Source: Myxococcales bacterium (GTDB lineage: Bacteria; Myxococcota; UBA727; GCA-2721815). Taken from it: 64,000 nt of DNA. The DNA lies in NCBI GenBank assembly GCA_002721815.1, contig PBLQ01000016.1, positions 3,524 to 67,523 of the forward strand, given 5' to 3'. This document shows positions 1 to 11,067 of this stretch, piece after piece; the first letter of the stretch is position 1; each line of letters starts with the position of its first letter. The translations under genes were made by a program, and so were the position numbers. The notes below the pieces were generated by a model. It made no database searches, had not been told where the DNA came from, and worked only from the letters and a program-made list of their open reading frames with translations.

Positions 1-3000
1 CAGGTGGCCCCCGACTCGGGTACCGGTTTGGAACTTTGGGCTGCGAGCCCTTCGGCCTGGTTGCAAGAAAAAGTACCGGTTTACGCCTTTGACTACCACA
101 GTTTGACCGTTGGTTTGAGCTACAATGCGTTCCCTGACACAGGCGATGAATGGCTCATGGTGAATGACAACAATGGTGCCGTTTATACGCGTGACATTAA
201 CGAGCACAATGTCAATAACAATAATTACACTGTAGAAAACATCAATGAACAATTTACGTTAAATGGCATTGAATACAATGTGAATTTCTATTGGCACCGC
301 AATAATACTTTGCCACAGCTCACTTATACATTTTCGCGTGCCGACGAAGAGCGCATCAGTGAGCCCCAAATGGAAGTTCTGGTGGACGCGCTGCATTACC
401 AAAACACGGCCACGGAACCCACGGAATCCAGCGATCGTGTCATCACGGTGCAACTGAGCAAGCGTGAAGGCCAAGGTAAAGATACGAGATCCAGCACCAT
501 TACCATTGGTGAACCTTCTGCGGATACCGACGGCGATGGCGTGGTGGATGTGAGTGATCCAGATCCTGCGGACCCCTGTATTCCATCTGCCACAGTGGTG
601 GCATGTGATGCCGATGGCGATGGCACACCGAACACTGAAGACGATTGCGACACCGAAGATGGCAGCTTGATGCTCGATGCCGATGGCGATGGTTGCGATG
701 ATACCGATGAAGATACCGATGATGACAACGACGGTGTTCCCGATGTTGAAGATGATTGTGCCACCGCGGACTTTGCTTTGAGTGCCGACGTGGATGGTGA
801 TGGTTGTGACGATGCCGATGAAGACACCGATGACGATAATGATGGTGTGGATGACAATGATGATGATTGCGCCACTGCCGATTTTGAATTGGCATCTGAT
901 GTCGATGGTGATGGCTGCGATGACACCGATGAAGACAACGACGACGACAGCGATGGCGTGGACGATGAAAACGACGGTTGCGTGACTGCCGACTTTGACC
1001 TAAGTGCTGACTCTGATGGTGACGGTTGTGATGATGCGGATGAAGATGATGACAGCGACGATCCATGCAGTCCTTCCTACGAAGCAGGTACGTGTGACAG
1101 TGCCCCTGATGCCGATGGCGATGGCACCCCGGATGAAACCGATCCCGACGATGATGACCCATGTGTGCCATCCGACTTAGTAGATGCATGCGATGCGGAT
1201 GAAGATGGCGTGCCCGATGGCCGTGATGCTTGCCTCAGTGCGGATGCAGATGGCGGCGTTGCCCATGACAATGACGCAGGGGTTCATACGGATCTCGATG
1301 ATGACGGCTGTGAGGATGCCACCGAAGATGATGACGATGATAACGATGGCATTAATGATGAGGATGACGGTTGTTTGACCACCGATTTGGATTTGAGTGT
1401 GGATGCCGATGGCGATGGCTGTGACGATGCGGATGAAGACACGGATCCGACCGACGCTTGTGTGCCGGCCGATTCTGCTGCTTGCGTCGATGAAGACGAC
1501 GTGGACGGCGATGGCGTGCCAAACGGCCAAGATGACGATCCAAACGATCCTTGTGTGCCTTCACTGGAAGCAGGAACGTGTGATCAAGACGATGATGGCC
1601 TCACCAATGATGAAGAAGCCGAGGCCGGCACCAACCCACAAAATCCAGACACCGATTCTGACGGTGAAAACGATGGCGATGAAGTGGGTGATGATCCGAG
1701 CAACCCATTGGATTTCGACGGAGACGGGGCCAACGATGCCTTGGATTCGGAAATCATCGACAGCGATGATGACGGTGTGGTCAATGAGTTTGACGTAGAC
1801 AACAACGACCCTGAATCCGATTCAGACGGTGACGGTATTAGTGATGTGGATGAACTGCTTTGTGGTTCGGATGCGCTGGATGCCGAATCAGAAAGTCTCG
1901 ATACCGATGGGGATGAGATTCCCGATTGCGAAGATGATGACATGGACGGTGATGGTCTGCCGAACGAAGATGAAGTGGAACTGGGTACGGATCCGCTGAA
2001 TCCTGATACCGATGGCGATGGTGAAAACGATGCCGACGAAGTGGGTTTAGATTTAGAGGACCCACTGGATTTCGACAATGATGGTTGGAACGATGCCTTG
2101 GATTCGGAAACCCTCGATGAAGATTTCGATGGCGTGGTCAATGAGTTTGATGTGGACAACCGTGACCCCGGTTCCGACAGCGATGGCGATGCCCTCACCG
2201 ATGCTCAGGAAAAAACAGATGAAACCGATCCTTTGGACGCTTGTGATCCTAACGTTGAATCGCCAAAGTGTGACCAAGACGATGATGGTTTGGTGAATGA
2301 AGATGAAGAGCGTTTGGGTACTGACCCCACCAATCCAGACACCGATGGCGATGGCGAAGACGATGGTGATGAAGTGGGGCCCGAAACCTATTTGCCTTAC
2401 GATGTGGACGACGATGGCATTATCGATGCATTAGATTCTCAAATCCTCGATGATGATAACGATGGTGTGGTGAACGAATACGACGTGGATAATGGTGACC
2501 CGAACTCTGACAGTGATGATGATACGGATACGGATATCGATGAAACCGATGCGGGTACCAACCCACTGGATGCCTGTTTGCCAGACGTTGATGCGGATGC
2601 TTGTGACCAAGACGATGATGGTTTGACCAATGCCGAAGAAGAAGCGGCAGGCACAGACCCGACCGACCCAGACACCGATGGTGATGGTGAACTCGATGGT
2701 CCAGAAGTAGGTCCAAGACCTGAACGTCCTGAAGATTATGATTACGATGGCATCAATGACGCCTTAGACAGTCAAATTATCGATACCGATAACGATGGGG
2801 TGATGAATGAGTTCGATGTGGACAATGACGATCCCACCTCCGATAGTGATGGTGACGGGCTGATCGACGCTCAGGAAACAGCCATGGGCACCGATCCATT
2901 GAACCCAGACACCGATGGCGATGGCGAATCTGACGCCGATGAAGTGGGTCCGGATGTGAACAACCCCATTGATACGGATGGCGATGGTCTCAACGACGCC

Positions 3001-6000
3001 ATTGATTCTGAAATACTCGATGAAGACAATGATGGGGTGGTCAATGAGTTCGATGTGGATAACACAAGCCCCATTTCGGACAGTGATGGCGATGAGTACA
3101 TCGATGCACAAGAGAAACATTTGGGTTCCGATCCTCTGGATGCATGCGACCCCAACGCCGAAAGAGACGCTTGTGATCGTGATGGTGACGGATTGACCAA
3201 TGCGGAGGAAGAAGCCGGCGGCTCTGACCCGGAAGATCCCTGTGACCCCATGTTGACCGCTGGCACTTGTGATCAGGATGATGACGGCCTTACCAATGAT
3301 GAAGAAGAACTGGTTGGAACCAACCCGATTGACCCTGATACGGACACCGATGGCGAAAAAGATGGCGAAGAAATAGGTGATGACCCACTCAATCCATTGG
3401 ATTTTGATGAAGACGGCATTAACGATGCGCTGGACTCTCAGATTCTTGATGATGATGAGGATGGCGTTGTTAACGAATACGACGTGGATAACGGTGATCC
3501 GGATTCCGACAGTGATGAGGATGAAGACACCGATATTGACGAAAGTGATGCTGGGAACGATCCGCTCAGAGCCTGCGAGCCTTCTACTGACGCTGACGCT
3601 TGCGATGAAGATGAAGATGGTCTCACACGCGCCGAGGAAGAAGCCTTGGGGACCGACCCGACCAACCCAGATTCGGACGAAGATGGGCAAACCGATGATG
3701 AAGAAGTTGGGCCAGACTTAGAGAACCCGATTGATACCGATGAAGATGGGATTCACGATGCGCTCGACTCTGAGGTGTTGGATGAAGACAACGATGGGGT
3801 GGTCAACGAGTTTGATGTGGATAACGAGGACCCAGCCTCCGATAGTGATGGTGATGGATTTACGGACTCTCAAGAGAAATTAGACGAGACAGACCCATTA
3901 AATGCTTGTGACCCGGTCCGCACCGCACCTACATGTGATGATGATGAAGACGGACTGACCAATGAGCAAGAAATCGCACTGGGCACCGACCCCACAGATC
4001 CTGATACGGATTTTGACGGAGAGAATGATGGTGACGAAGTGGGCCCGGATGTGAACAACCCATTGAACTTCGATGGTGACGAACTTATCGACGCATTGGA
4101 TTCGCAACTTCAGGATTCGGACCATGACGGGGTGGCCAACGAGTACGATCAAGATAACGTGGACCCCTATTCCGACAGCGATGAAGATGGGTTGATCGAT
4201 TTGCAAGAGAAAGTGGACGGTTCCGATCCATTGGACCCATGTGACCCATACGATGATGCGCCGGTTTGTGATGATGATGGTGACGGGCTGCCCAATGGCA
4301 TTGAACGTGAGTTGGGAACGAACCCGAGAAATCCCGATACCGATCGTGATGGTGAAAGGGACGGCGAAGAGATTGGTGACGATCTCGATGCACCTTTAGA
4401 TACAGATGGTGATGGTATCAACGATGCCCTTGACTCTGAGATCCTCGATGACGATGAAGACGGCGTGGTCAATGAATGGGATGTGGATAATGACGATCCA
4501 GAATCTGACAGCGATGAAGATACGATTTCAGATCAAGATGAAACCGATAATGGCACTGATCCTCTGAATTATTGTGAGCCCATTAACACCACCGGTCCTT
4601 GTGATGCCGATGGGGATGAACTCACCAATGATGAAGAAGCGTTACTGGGAACTGATCCAAACGAAGCAGACACGGATGGGGACGGCCTGGACGATGGAAC
4701 AGAGCATACCAATGGGACCGACCCACTCGATGGATGCGATCCAGACCCAACCTCCGACGGCTGTGACCAGGACGAGGATGGTCTGAGCAAAACCGAAGAG
4801 GAAGCCTTGGGAACGAACCCCTACGATGCCGACAGTGATGATGATGGGTTTGATGACGGGGCAGAGGTCGATGCAGGTTCAGATCCGTTGGATCCTTGCG
4901 ACCCGGACGACGACAATGAAGCCTGCGAAGCGCTGGAGGCAGACACCGATGGTGATACCTTTACCAATGAAGAAGAAGTTGAGCTGGGCTCTGATCCATT
5001 GGACCCCTGCGACCCGTCGGTTTCAGCCCCCACTTGTGACCAGGACAACGATGGTCTGACCAATGCGGAAGAAGCCACTTTGGGAACCGACCCCTTAGAC
5101 GCTGACAGTGATAATGACGGCGTGGAAGACGGTGAAGAGGTTGAAGGTGATTCCGATCCACTCGATCCTTGTGACCCAGATACCGATAATGACGATTGCG
5201 AGGAAATCTTGAAGGACACTGATGGAGACACGTTCACAGATCAGGAAGAAGCAGATTTGGGCACGGACCCACTGGACCCCTGTGACCCATCGGTGACGGC
5301 GCCGACTTGTGATCAAGACAACGATGGTCTGACCAATGCGGAAGAGGCGGCCTTGGGCACTGATCCAACAGATGCGGACTCCGATGGTGACGGTGTTGAA
5401 GATGGAGATGAAAATGAGGAAGGGTCTGATCCCACGGACCCATGCGATCCGTCTTTGAGGCCCGATCTGTGTGACCGCGACAATGACGGTTTGACCAATG
5501 CCGAAGAAGAAGACATCGGAACGGATCCAAAAGACCCAGACACGGATGGTGACGGTGTCGAAGATGGTGATGAAGAAGAGGATGCGTCAGACCCCTTAGA
5601 CCCCTGTGAGCCAGACACTTCTGCTGCTGCCTGTAACAAGGGCGGTGGTCCGCCGGCCGTTGATAATGATAACGATGGTGTGAGAGACGATTTGTCCATC
5701 ATGGGCGGTGGCCCCATCAGCTGTGCTCAATCGGGAGGCGTGTTACTAGACCCATGGTTCGCTTGCTTGATGCTGGTGTTCTTGGTTCGTCGTAAACGGA
5801 GGTCACTTCCGCGGTTGAAAACGAAAGCAACCCAAAAGCTGTCTTTGCTGGTCCTGATGGGGTGTCTTTTGACGCCCTCTTGGGGGCACGCGAACTTTGA
5901 TGAAGTGCCCAGCATTCCGGCAGATGCTTTCCACCCGGCCTTGGACGCCAATGGCTTCTTGGACACTGAGTGGGGATATGTTTCAGGGGCCAAGGCGTTA

Positions 6001-7839
6001 GATGCCGCTTTGTTTCTGGGCTACACCTTGAACCCGCTGGTGCTGGGCTATCGCGATGGGGAATCTGCGGGGGTTCGTGAAGCCATTTTGGTGGGCAACC
6101 GTGTGGGGGCACATTTGGTGGCGTCTTACGGCCTCACGGATTGGCTGCAGCTCGGTATGGATTTGCCCATGGTCCTCATGCAAAACCGTGGTGAAATTGT
6201 AACCGACAGCTTTGGTGCCATCACCACCACGCCCTTGGCGGTTGCGGGCTTGGGCGACCTCAGATTGAAGCCTAAGATCCAAGCTTTTACCGAAGATACC
6301 TTTGGCGTGGACATGGCCTTGATGACCACCGTGACCGTTCCCACCAATACCCCTGAAGCTGGGTACTTGGGCGAAAAAGGATTTACCTTCGTACCCGAAA
6401 TGGCGTTTGGCCGGCGGTTTGATGATTTGCGTTTGCTTTCTAATATCGGTGCGCGCGTTCGAGAGCATGACATCACGGTGGGTGGCCTCACCTTATCTCA
6501 CGAGATTTTGTTCCGGTTGGCTGCAGCATATCAAGTGCCCAACAAACCATTAGAAATCGGTGGCTCTTTCAACTCTACCGTGGCTCTCACTGATTTCGGT
6601 GAAAAAAGCAATCAAAACCCTTTAGAGGTGTTGGCGGGCTTACAATGGAAATATTCTGAACAAATAATGTTCAACGGTGGCTTGGGCATGGGGATTGTGG
6701 CCGGTTATGGCGCCCCAGACGCACGTGTCTTTTTGGGTTTTCGCTACTTTGATCACAGCGATGATCGAGATGGTGATGGCATTTTAGATGCTGATGATGC
6801 TTGCCCAGACGAAGCCGAAGACATGGACCAGTATCTGGACAGCGAAGGTTGCCCAGACCCTGATAATGATGAAGATGGCATATTGGATGTGGACGATAAA
6901 TGTCCCAACGACGCCGAAGACATGGATGGCTTTGAAGACCAAGAAGGTTGTCCAGATCCAGACAATGATCAGGACGGTGTTTTGGATACCGACGACAAAT
7001 GCCCATTACAACCAGGAAAAGCAGAGTTTGCAGGTTGCAAGCCCGTGGACAGCGATGGTGACGGGGTTTTGGACCCCGCTGATGAATGTGTGAAAACACC
7101 GGGCCCCAAAGAGGCTCGTGGATGTCCAGACGCAGATGGCGATGGCATTGGGGATGCCAAAGACAATTGCCCCAATACCCCCAACAAGCAACAAGAAGAT
7201 TTAGACGATAACGGTACCGGAGATGCGTGCGATGCGGATATTGATGGTGATGGCCTGGCCAACGCCGCTGATCAGTGCCCGGCTGGCACCACCAAGTGGA
7301 CGTCCAGCCCTGAAACCGATGCCGATGGCGATGGGTGTGACGATTATCAAGAAGACAATGATGACGATAACGATAATATCTTGGATCCCGATGATGCGTG
7401 TCCCACCGAACCCGAAACCATGAACGGTGTGGCCGATGATGACGGTTGCCCAGACACCAAGAAGACCAAAGTCATGATCACCAAAGAAAGCATTGTGATT
7501 TTAGACAAGGTCAACTTTGAAACGGGCAGCGCGATTATTGAACCGCGGAGTTTTGCGGTTTTGAATCAAGTGGCGGATGTGATGAAGAAATTCCCACGCA
7601 TCAAAAAGATTCAGATCGAAGGTCATACCGATGATCGTGGTGCGGATGCGGCCAATCAAAAGCTTTCTTCTGATCGTGCCAATTCGGTGATGTTCTACTT
7701 GACGGCCCAGGGGGTTGAAAAAGAGCGCATGACCGCCATTGGTTTTGGCGAGACACAGCCCATCGAGACCAACGCGACCCGAAAAGGCCGTGCGGCCAAC
7801 CGTCGAGTGGTCTTTAAGATTTTGGACCAAGGAAAATAA
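1..7839 (+). CDS. Giant TSP3-repeat surface protein running in frame into an OmpA-family protein (5' partial)
   Basis: The frame is open at the first base and no signal peptide is visible, so the true start lies upstream. Residues 1-165 (from the GTG at 4) resemble the end of a cadherin-like domain ([11 protein letters not shown], then a beta strand). Residues about 170-1890 are tandem thrombospondin type 3 calcium repeats (DxDxDGxxD with paired Cys), very acidic and presumably rigid when loaded with calcium. Residues about 1900-1937 look like a MYXO-CTERM-type sorting tail: a Cys, a hydrophobic helix, then RRKRR. The frame does not stop there. It continues into a signal-peptide-like segment, a beta-barrel region, more TSP3 repeats and a C-terminal OmpA peptidoglycan-binding domain ([16 protein letters not shown]). 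Either a real 2.6 kDa-thousand-scale fusion or two genes whose separating stop is lost; see the next entry. The gene ends five bases before a convergent barrel gene. Confidence 0.85.
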   Translation, partial: QVAPDSGTGLELWAASPSAWLQEKVPVYAFDYHSLTVGLSYNAFPDTGDEWLMVNDNNGAVYTRDINEHNVNNNNYTVENINEQFTLNGIEYNVNFYWHRNNTLPQLTYTFSRADEERISEPQMEVLVDALHYQNTATEPTESSDRVITVQLSKREGQGKDTRSSTITIGEPSADTDGDGVVDVSDPDPADPCIPSATVVACDADGDGTPNTEDDCDTEDGSLMLDADGDGCDDTDEDTDDDNDGVPDVEDDCATADFALSADVDGDGCDDADEDTDDDNDGVDDNDDDCATADFELASDVDGDGCDDTDEDNDDDSDGVDDENDGCVTADFDLSADSDGDGCDDADEDDDSDDPCSPSYEAGTCDSAPDADGDGTPDETDPDDDDPCVPSDLVDACDADEDGVPDGRDACLSADADGGVAHDNDAGVHTDLDDDGCEDATEDDDDDNDGINDEDDGCLTTDLDLSVDADGDGCDDADEDTDPTDACVPADSAACVDEDDVDGDGVPNGQDDDPNDPCVPSLEAGTCDQDDDGLTNDEEAEAGTNPQNPDTDSDGENDGDEVGDDPSNPLDFDGDGANDALDSEIIDSDDDGVVNEFDVDNNDPESDSDGDGISDVDELLCGSDALDAESESLDTDGDEIPDCEDDDMDGDGLPNEDEVELGTDPLNPDTDGDGENDADEVGLDLEDPLDFDNDGWNDALDSETLDEDFDGVVNEFDVDNRDPGSDSDGDALTDAQEKTDETDPLDACDPNVESPKCDQDDDGLVNEDEERLGTDPTNPDTDGDGEDDGDEVGPETYLPYDVDDDGIIDALDSQILDDDNDGVVNEYDVDNGDPNSDSDDDTDTDIDETDAGTNPLDACLPDVDADACDQDDDGLTNAEEEAAGTDPTDPDTDGDGELDGPEVGPRPERPEDYDYDGINDALDSQIIDTDNDGVMNEFDVDNDDPTSDSDGDGLIDAQETAMGTDPLNPDTDGDGESDADEVGPDVNNPIDTDGDGLNDAIDSEILDEDNDGVVNEFDVDNTSPISDSDGDEYIDAQEKHLGSDPLDACDPNAERDACDRDGDGLTNAEEEAGGSDPEDPCDPMLTAGTCDQDDDGLTNDEEELVGTNPIDPDTDTDGEKDGEEIGDDPLNPLDFDEDGINDALDSQILDDDEDGVVNEYDVDNGDPDSDSDEDEDTDIDESDAGNDPLRACEPSTDADACDEDEDGLTRAEEEALGTDPTNPDSDEDGQTDDEEVGPDLENPIDTDEDGIHDALDSEVLDEDNDGVVNEFDVDNEDPASDSDGDGFTDSQEKLDETDPLNACDPVRTAPTCDDDEDGLTNEQEIALGTDPTDPDTDFDGENDGDEVGPDVNNPLNFDGDELIDALDSQLQDSDHDGVANEYDQDNVDPYSDSDEDGLIDLQEKVDGSDPLDPCDPYDDAPVCDDDGDGLPNGIERELGTNPRNPDTDRDGERDGEEIGDDLDAPLDTDGDGINDALDSEILDDDEDGVVNEWDVDNDDPESDSDEDTISDQDETDNGTDPLNYCEPINTTGPCDADGDELTNDEEALLGTDPNEADTDGDGLDDGTEHTNGTDPLDGCDPDPTSDGCDQDEDGLSKTEEEALGTNPYDADSDDDGFDDGAEVDAGSDPLDPCDPDDDNEACEALEADTDGDTFTNEEEVELGSDPLDPCDPSVSAPTCDQDNDGLTNAEEATLGTDPLDADSDNDGVEDGEEVEGDSDPLDPCDPDTDNDDCEEILKDTDGDTFTDQEEADLGTDPLDPCDPSVTAPTCDQDNDGLTNAEEAALGTDPTDADSDGDGVEDGDENEEGSDPTDPCDPSLRPDLCDRDNDGLTNAEEEDIGTDPKDPDTDGDGVEDGDEEEDASDPLDPCEPDTSAAACNKGGGPPAVDNDNDGVRDDLSIMGGGPISCAQSGGVLLDPWFACLMLVFLVRRKRRSLPRLKTKATQKLSLLVLMGCLLTPSWGHANFDEVPSIPADAFHPALDANGFLDTEWGYVSGAKALDAALFLGYTLNPLVLGYRDGESAGVREAILVGNRVGAHLVASYGLTDWLQLGMDLPMVLMQNRGEIVTDSFGAITTTPLAVAGLGDLRLKPKIQAFTEDTFGVDMALMTTVTVPTNTPEAGYLGEKGFTFVPEMAFGRRFDDLRLLSNIGARVREHDITVGGLTLSHEILFRLAAAYQVPNKPLEIGGSFNSTVALTDFGEKSNQNPLEVLAGLQWKYSEQIMFNGGLGMGIVAGYGAPDARVFLGFRYFDHSDDRDGDGILDADDACPDEAEDMDQYLDSEGCPDPDNDEDGILDVDDKCPNDAEDMDGFEDQEGCPDPDNDQDGVLDTDDKCPLQPGKAEFAGCKPVDSDGDGVLDPADECVKTPGPKEARGCPDADGDGIGDAKDNCPNTPNKQQEDLDDNGTGDACDADIDGDGLANAADQCPAGTTKWTSSPETDADGDGCDDYQEDNDDDNDNILDPDDACPTEPETMNGVADDDGCPDTKKTKVMITKESIVILDKVNFETGSAIIEPRSFAVLNQVADVMKKFPRIKKIQIEGHTDDRGADAANQKLSSDRANSVMFYLTAQGVEKERMTAIGFGETQPIETNATRKGRAANRRVVFKILDQGK
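1744..4551 (+). repeat. Nine copies of a ~111-residue (333 bp) super-repeat inside the TSP3 region
   Basis: The motif [20 protein letters not shown] recurs nine times, beginning at 1744, 2101, 2434, 2767, 3004, 3433, 3766, 4099 and 4432. Five of the eight intervals are exactly 333 bases. The 237 and 429 base intervals add up to exactly two periods, which means a 32-residue block (96 bases) sits on the other side of one copy. The 357 base interval is eight residues longer than the unit. Each super-repeat also contains [15 protein letters not shown] and [10 protein letters not shown] blocks. The array has grown by duplication of a multi-TSP3 unit, not of single repeats. Confidence 0.85.
5815..7839 (+). 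other. OmpA-family module with its own signal peptide and possible internal TTG start
   Basis: Within the large frame, the TTG at 5815 is preceded by a strong Shine-Dalgarno sequence, GGAGGT at 5798-5803. It would start a protein of 674 residues with a classical signal peptide: MKTKATQK, a hydrophobic core, then cleavage after GHA near residue 26. The mature part has roughly 290 residues of beta-strand-like sequence, about seven TSP3 repeats (6765-7440), and an OmpA-like C-terminal domain from about 7490, which in this family binds peptidoglycan. This arrangement is common for independent outer-membrane OmpA proteins. I infer that 5815-7839 was, or still is, a separate gene translated by internal initiation. 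The upstream protein ends in what looks like a complete C-terminal sorting signal. Confidence 0.6.
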
Positions 7840-7844
7840 GAGGG

Positions 7845-8990
7845 TTAATAGTTCCACCGGCCCCAGAGCATGACAAAGGCACTGAGGTCGGCGGTTTCCA
7901 AAGCCGCGCCACCGCCTGGGAGCGCGGCTTCTTCTTTGTCGCCAAACGTATAGGGCTGAATCCATGCCATTTGTGCAGAAAAGGCATCTGCACCGGCCCA
8001 GCTGAGCGTGTTCATGGCCACTCCGGCTTCGTTATCCACAGAGGTGTACAGCAGACTTTGCAGCGACCAGTCTTCCATGAAGTTCAAGCCCGATGACAAC
8101 ACCCAAGAGTTTTTGTCAGTGGCCAAGGGCATAAAAGGGTCGGTGAGGTAAAGCGCCATGGGGTCCAAATCGGCGGCTTCATTGTAACTGTATTGCAGTG
8201 CCAAAACCCACGTGTCCAAGACATCAAAAGAGTAATCAATGCCCACCACCAGTTCATTGTATTCTTCGGGTTCCAAATGAACGGCCCCTTCGACCCAATA
8301 GGTCAGGCCCAGGTTGCCTTTGAGATCAAACCCCACGTATGAACCTTCTTTGTTTTCGAGAGTGGATAAAGCCCCCATGAGCGCCACATCTAAGTCAACG
8401 AATTGTTTTTGCAGGCGCACCACACCTTTGGCCAAGTTGCCATCTTGATCCAAAGACAGAATCCACGTGGAATCCACTTCCCAGGGCCAAGCCCAATTCA
8501 CCCGGACCGCATCAATGCCGCTTCGGTTTTCCCACGGCGAGAAGGCGAGGAGTTGCCGAAACGGGTTGGTGGGGTTCCATAAAAGCCCCGAACCCCAAAA
8601 CAGGGCTTGGCGACCCACACGGATATCTGTTTGTTCGCCATAATAATCCAAGAAGAAACGTTCGAGCTCAAAGAGTCCATTTTCGTGACCAAATCGAGAA
8701 GGGAAAAAGCAAGTTTGGTCGGGGGCACAATCTGTCCAAAAAAAGTCTTGTGAGGTGTGGTGCCGACCGGTGAGCGAAAATGAAGAGCTTAAAACCAAAC
8801 GGTCATTCAAAGTGGCTTCAAAGGTGGGCCGGTAGCGGGCATGCATATAAGCCCACGCGTCCTCTTCGGCCACAAAGCTCATGACGGTGGTTTCGGCATA
8901 ACCGTAGCTGTCCACTTGCGTATCTTGAGCTTGCCCTGGTTGGGGTATGAGGCCAATGGCGCTGATGAAGAAAAAGGCCGCTCGTTTCAT
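7845..8990 (-). CDS. Putative outer-membrane beta-barrel protein
   Basis: I place the start at the ATG at 8990, which gives a 381-residue protein with a clean signal peptide (MKRAAFFF, then cleavage after GQAQ). The longer frame to 9062 would bury that peptide. The mature sequence alternates polar and hydrophobic residues in short strands rich in Trp and Tyr, contains VGRQALFWGSG and WNPTNPF, and ends in an aromatic/Tyr strand (WGRWNY), as outer-membrane barrels do. It is divergent from the ABC/FtsX/LolA-like operon starting at 9170 and shares its 179-base upstream region. Comparable porin-like proteins accompany lipoprotein- or lipid-export ABC systems, so it may be the outer-membrane part of that system. 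The substrate is unknown. Confidence 0.7.
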   Translation of the reverse strand: MKRAAFFFISAIGLIPQPGQAQDTQVDSYGYAETTVMSFVAEEDAWAYMHARYRPTFEATLNDRLVLSSSFSLTGRHHTSQDFFWTDCAPDQTCFFPSRFGHENGLFELERFFLDYYGEQTDIRVGRQALFWGSGLLWNPTNPFRQLLAFSPWENRSGIDAVRVNWAWPWEVDSTWILSLDQDGNLAKGVVRLQKQFVDLDVALMGALSTLENKEGSYVGFDLKGNLGLTYWVEGAVHLEPEEYNELVVGIDYSFDVLDTWVLALQYSYNEAADLDPMALYLTDPFMPLATDKNSWVLSSGLNFMEDWSLQSLLYTSVDNEAGVAMNTLSWAGADAFSAQMAWIQPYTFGDKEEAALPGGGAALETADLSAFVMLWGRWNY

Positions 8991-9169
8991 GGGATGCAGT
9001 GACTCCGGGGCTGGGCAAATACCGCGCCGGTGAAGATTAACGAACAACGGGTGCATTAGCAAAATATGTTAAAAATCAGGGTTTTCCATGAGGGCCCGTC
9101 GCTTGACCAAAACCACAAATCTGGGCAGTCTAAGGCTTCGGATTTTCGTGAATTAACAAGAGGTTGAAC

Positions 9170-9841
9170 ATGCTCGTAGAAATCAAAGGGGTCACCAAAA
9201 CCTATCAAAGTGGTGATGCTCAAGTGAACGCGCTCGATAATGCATCGCTCAATATTGAAGAAGGTGATTTTACCGTTTTAGTGGGGCCTTCAGGTTCGGG
9301 TAAAACCACCATGCTCAATCATATTGGTTGTTTGGACAGACCCACCTCTGGGGATGTGATTTGGGAAGGTCAAAATATAGAAACCCTCAATGATGATTCG
9401 CTGTCGGCCTTACGCGCAGCCCGCATTGGATTTATTTTTCAATCCTTTCATTTGGTGCCAGTGCTAACGGCATTGGAAAATGTGATGCTGGCTTGGCAGC
9501 TGTCTGGTGAGCCTGGAGATATTGAAAAGGCCCGCCAGCTTTTAGTGGATGTTGACCTTGCTGATCATGCTGATCGCAAACCCAACCAGTTGTCCGGGGG
9601 ACAGCAACAACGGGTGGCCATTGCGAGGGCACTCATCAAAGACCCAAAATTGGTGATCGCCGATGAACCGACAGCGAATCTCGATTCCGCTACGGGTGAA
9701 AAGATTTTGTCACTGATGCGCAAACTCAACGAAGAACGCGGCACTACCTTTTTGTTTTCTACCCACGATGAACGCGTCATGAGCCATGCCAAAAAAGTCT
9801 ACACCTTGGTGGACGGGGTGGTTCAGGTAGGGGACGCGTAA
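9170..9841 (+). CDS. ABC transporter ATP-binding protein, LolD/MacB type
   Basis: This 223-residue nucleotide-binding subunit has Walker A at about residues 39-46 (GPSGSGKT), the signature LSGGQQQR near 140, Walker B (KLVIADEPT) near 160 and a switch His in STHDERV. The size and IFQSFHLVP motif match the LolD/FtsE/MacB group, which powers mechanotransmission rather than transport through the membrane. The ATG at 9170 is preferred over the TTG at 9164 because AGAGG (9159-9163) lies six bases upstream of it. The stop overlaps the next start (TAATG), so it is translationally coupled to two FtsX-type permeases. Confidence 0.93.
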   Translation: MLVEIKGVTKTYQSGDAQVNALDNASLNIEEGDFTVLVGPSGSGKTTMLNHIGCLDRPTSGDVIWEGQNIETLNDDSLSALRAARIGFIFQSFHLVPVLTALENVMLAWQLSGEPGDIEKARQLLVDVDLADHADRKPNQLSGGQQQRVAIARALIKDPKLVIADEPTANLDSATGEKILSLMRKLNEERGTTFLFSTHDERVMSHAKKVYTLVDGVVQVGDA

Positions 9842-11067
9842 TGTTCCTTTTTAAACTGGCGCTCAAAAACCTCATGCGTCAAAAACGACGCTCAGCTGTG
9901 GCTGCTTTGGCCATTTTGGCCGGTTCCTTTTATTTGGTAATGGGGCAAAGTTTTATTGAAGGCATCAACGAAGCCACTTACCGCGGCTATGAAAACGGTT
10001 TGTTCGGTCAATTGGTGGTGATGACCAAAGATTACCCCACCGTAGGGGTAAAGCATCCCATCGATGACATGTTGCAGCTCACGGATGCGCAAAAAAAAGT
10101 GCTGAAAGACAATTCCAAGGCCTACACTGAGCGGACGATGTTTATGGCCAATGTCATTTTGGCGGGTGATGACATGCATACGCGCATGATCGGTATCGGG
10201 CCCGATGATGATAAAGTGTTCTTACGCAAAGAGTGGCGCATGCAGGGCCGCATGTTTGAAAAAGGCAAAAATGAAATCGTCTTAGCCGAAAAAATGGCGC
10301 AAACTTTAGAAGCAAAAGTGGGTGATACGGTTTTCGTGAAAGCCAGAACCCGTAAAAAGGCATTTAACGCTTATGGCCTTGAAGTGGTGGGGTTGGCCAA
10401 CACGAGTAATCTCGGCCTGGATGCCATGACCGCTTTTATGGATATTGAACTGGCGGGCAAATTGATTGATACACCTTACCCCACTCATGCCGCCATGCGG
10501 TTCGACCGTCGTGCCGATGCCTTGCAGGCCCGTGAAGTGATCGCACAGTCCTTAGGCAACAACCTCATGCTTTGGGATTGGGATGAGGGTACGAAAGAAA
10601 TTGTGGCCATCAACAACGTGCGTAAAAGTGCTTTGGCCATTTTGGTGGGGGTGCTTTTTATTCTGGCGGGTCTCACCATTTCGAACACGCTCATCATGGC
10701 CACGTTTGAACGCTTTGGCGAGTTTGGTGCCATGCGTGCTTTGGGCATGCGTCGGGGACAACTTTTACAACTCTTGATTATGGAGGGAGCCATTTTGTCG
10801 GTGTTCTCAGCTTTGATCGGGGTGGCCATTGGCGGCGCCGTGGCTTTTTATTTTGCTGAAAACCCCGTGGACCTTACTAAGTTGGGGGGCGCTGAGAAAA
10901 TGGAAACGGGCGGGATGCAGTTTTCTTCTTATCTCTACACGGCTTTGCACACCCAGCATTTGGTGTTGCCCTTTATCATGTCGGTGATTATGGCCATTTT
11001 GGCCTCTTATTTTCCCGCGCGTAAAGCGTCTCGCATGAATATTTCCCATGTGATGAGGAGTGAATAA
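9841..11067 (+). CDS. FtsX/MacB-type ABC permease, first subunit
   Basis: A 408-residue membrane protein with the LolC/LolE/MacB layout: an N-terminal transmembrane helix (residues about 18-40), a large periplasmic domain (about 45-270), then three helices at the C-terminal end. The motif GAMRALGMRRGQL in the cytoplasmic loop is typical of FtsX permeases. With its neighbour it should form the heterodimeric membrane part driven by the ATPase at 9170. Starts and stops overlap by one base on both sides (TAATG), indicating one transcript. The cargo cannot be read from sequence; lipoprotein or lipid movement from the inner membrane is the family expectation. Confidence 0.9.
   Translation: MFLFKLALKNLMRQKRRSAVAALAILAGSFYLVMGQSFIEGINEATYRGYENGLFGQLVVMTKDYPTVGVKHPIDDMLQLTDAQKKVLKDNSKAYTERTMFMANVILAGDDMHTRMIGIGPDDDKVFLRKEWRMQGRMFEKGKNEIVLAEKMAQTLEAKVGDTVFVKARTRKKAFNAYGLEVVGLANTSNLGLDAMTAFMDIELAGKLIDTPYPTHAAMRFDRRADALQAREVIAQSLGNNLMLWDWDEGTKEIVAINNVRKSALAILVGVLFILAGLTISNTLIMATFERFGEFGAMRALGMRRGQLLQLLIMEGAILSVFSALIGVAIGGAVAFYFAENPVDLTKLGGAEKMETGGMQFSSYLYTALHTQHLVLPFIMSVIMAILASYFPARKASRMNISHVMRSE

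Noticed and set aside
396-5717. Several long open frames on the minus strand opposite the TSP3 region
   Set aside because: They are mirror products of repetitive GAT/GAC codons (Ser/Pro- or His/Arg-rich, or Ile/Val-rich). They have no start signals and the plus-strand protein is clearly real.
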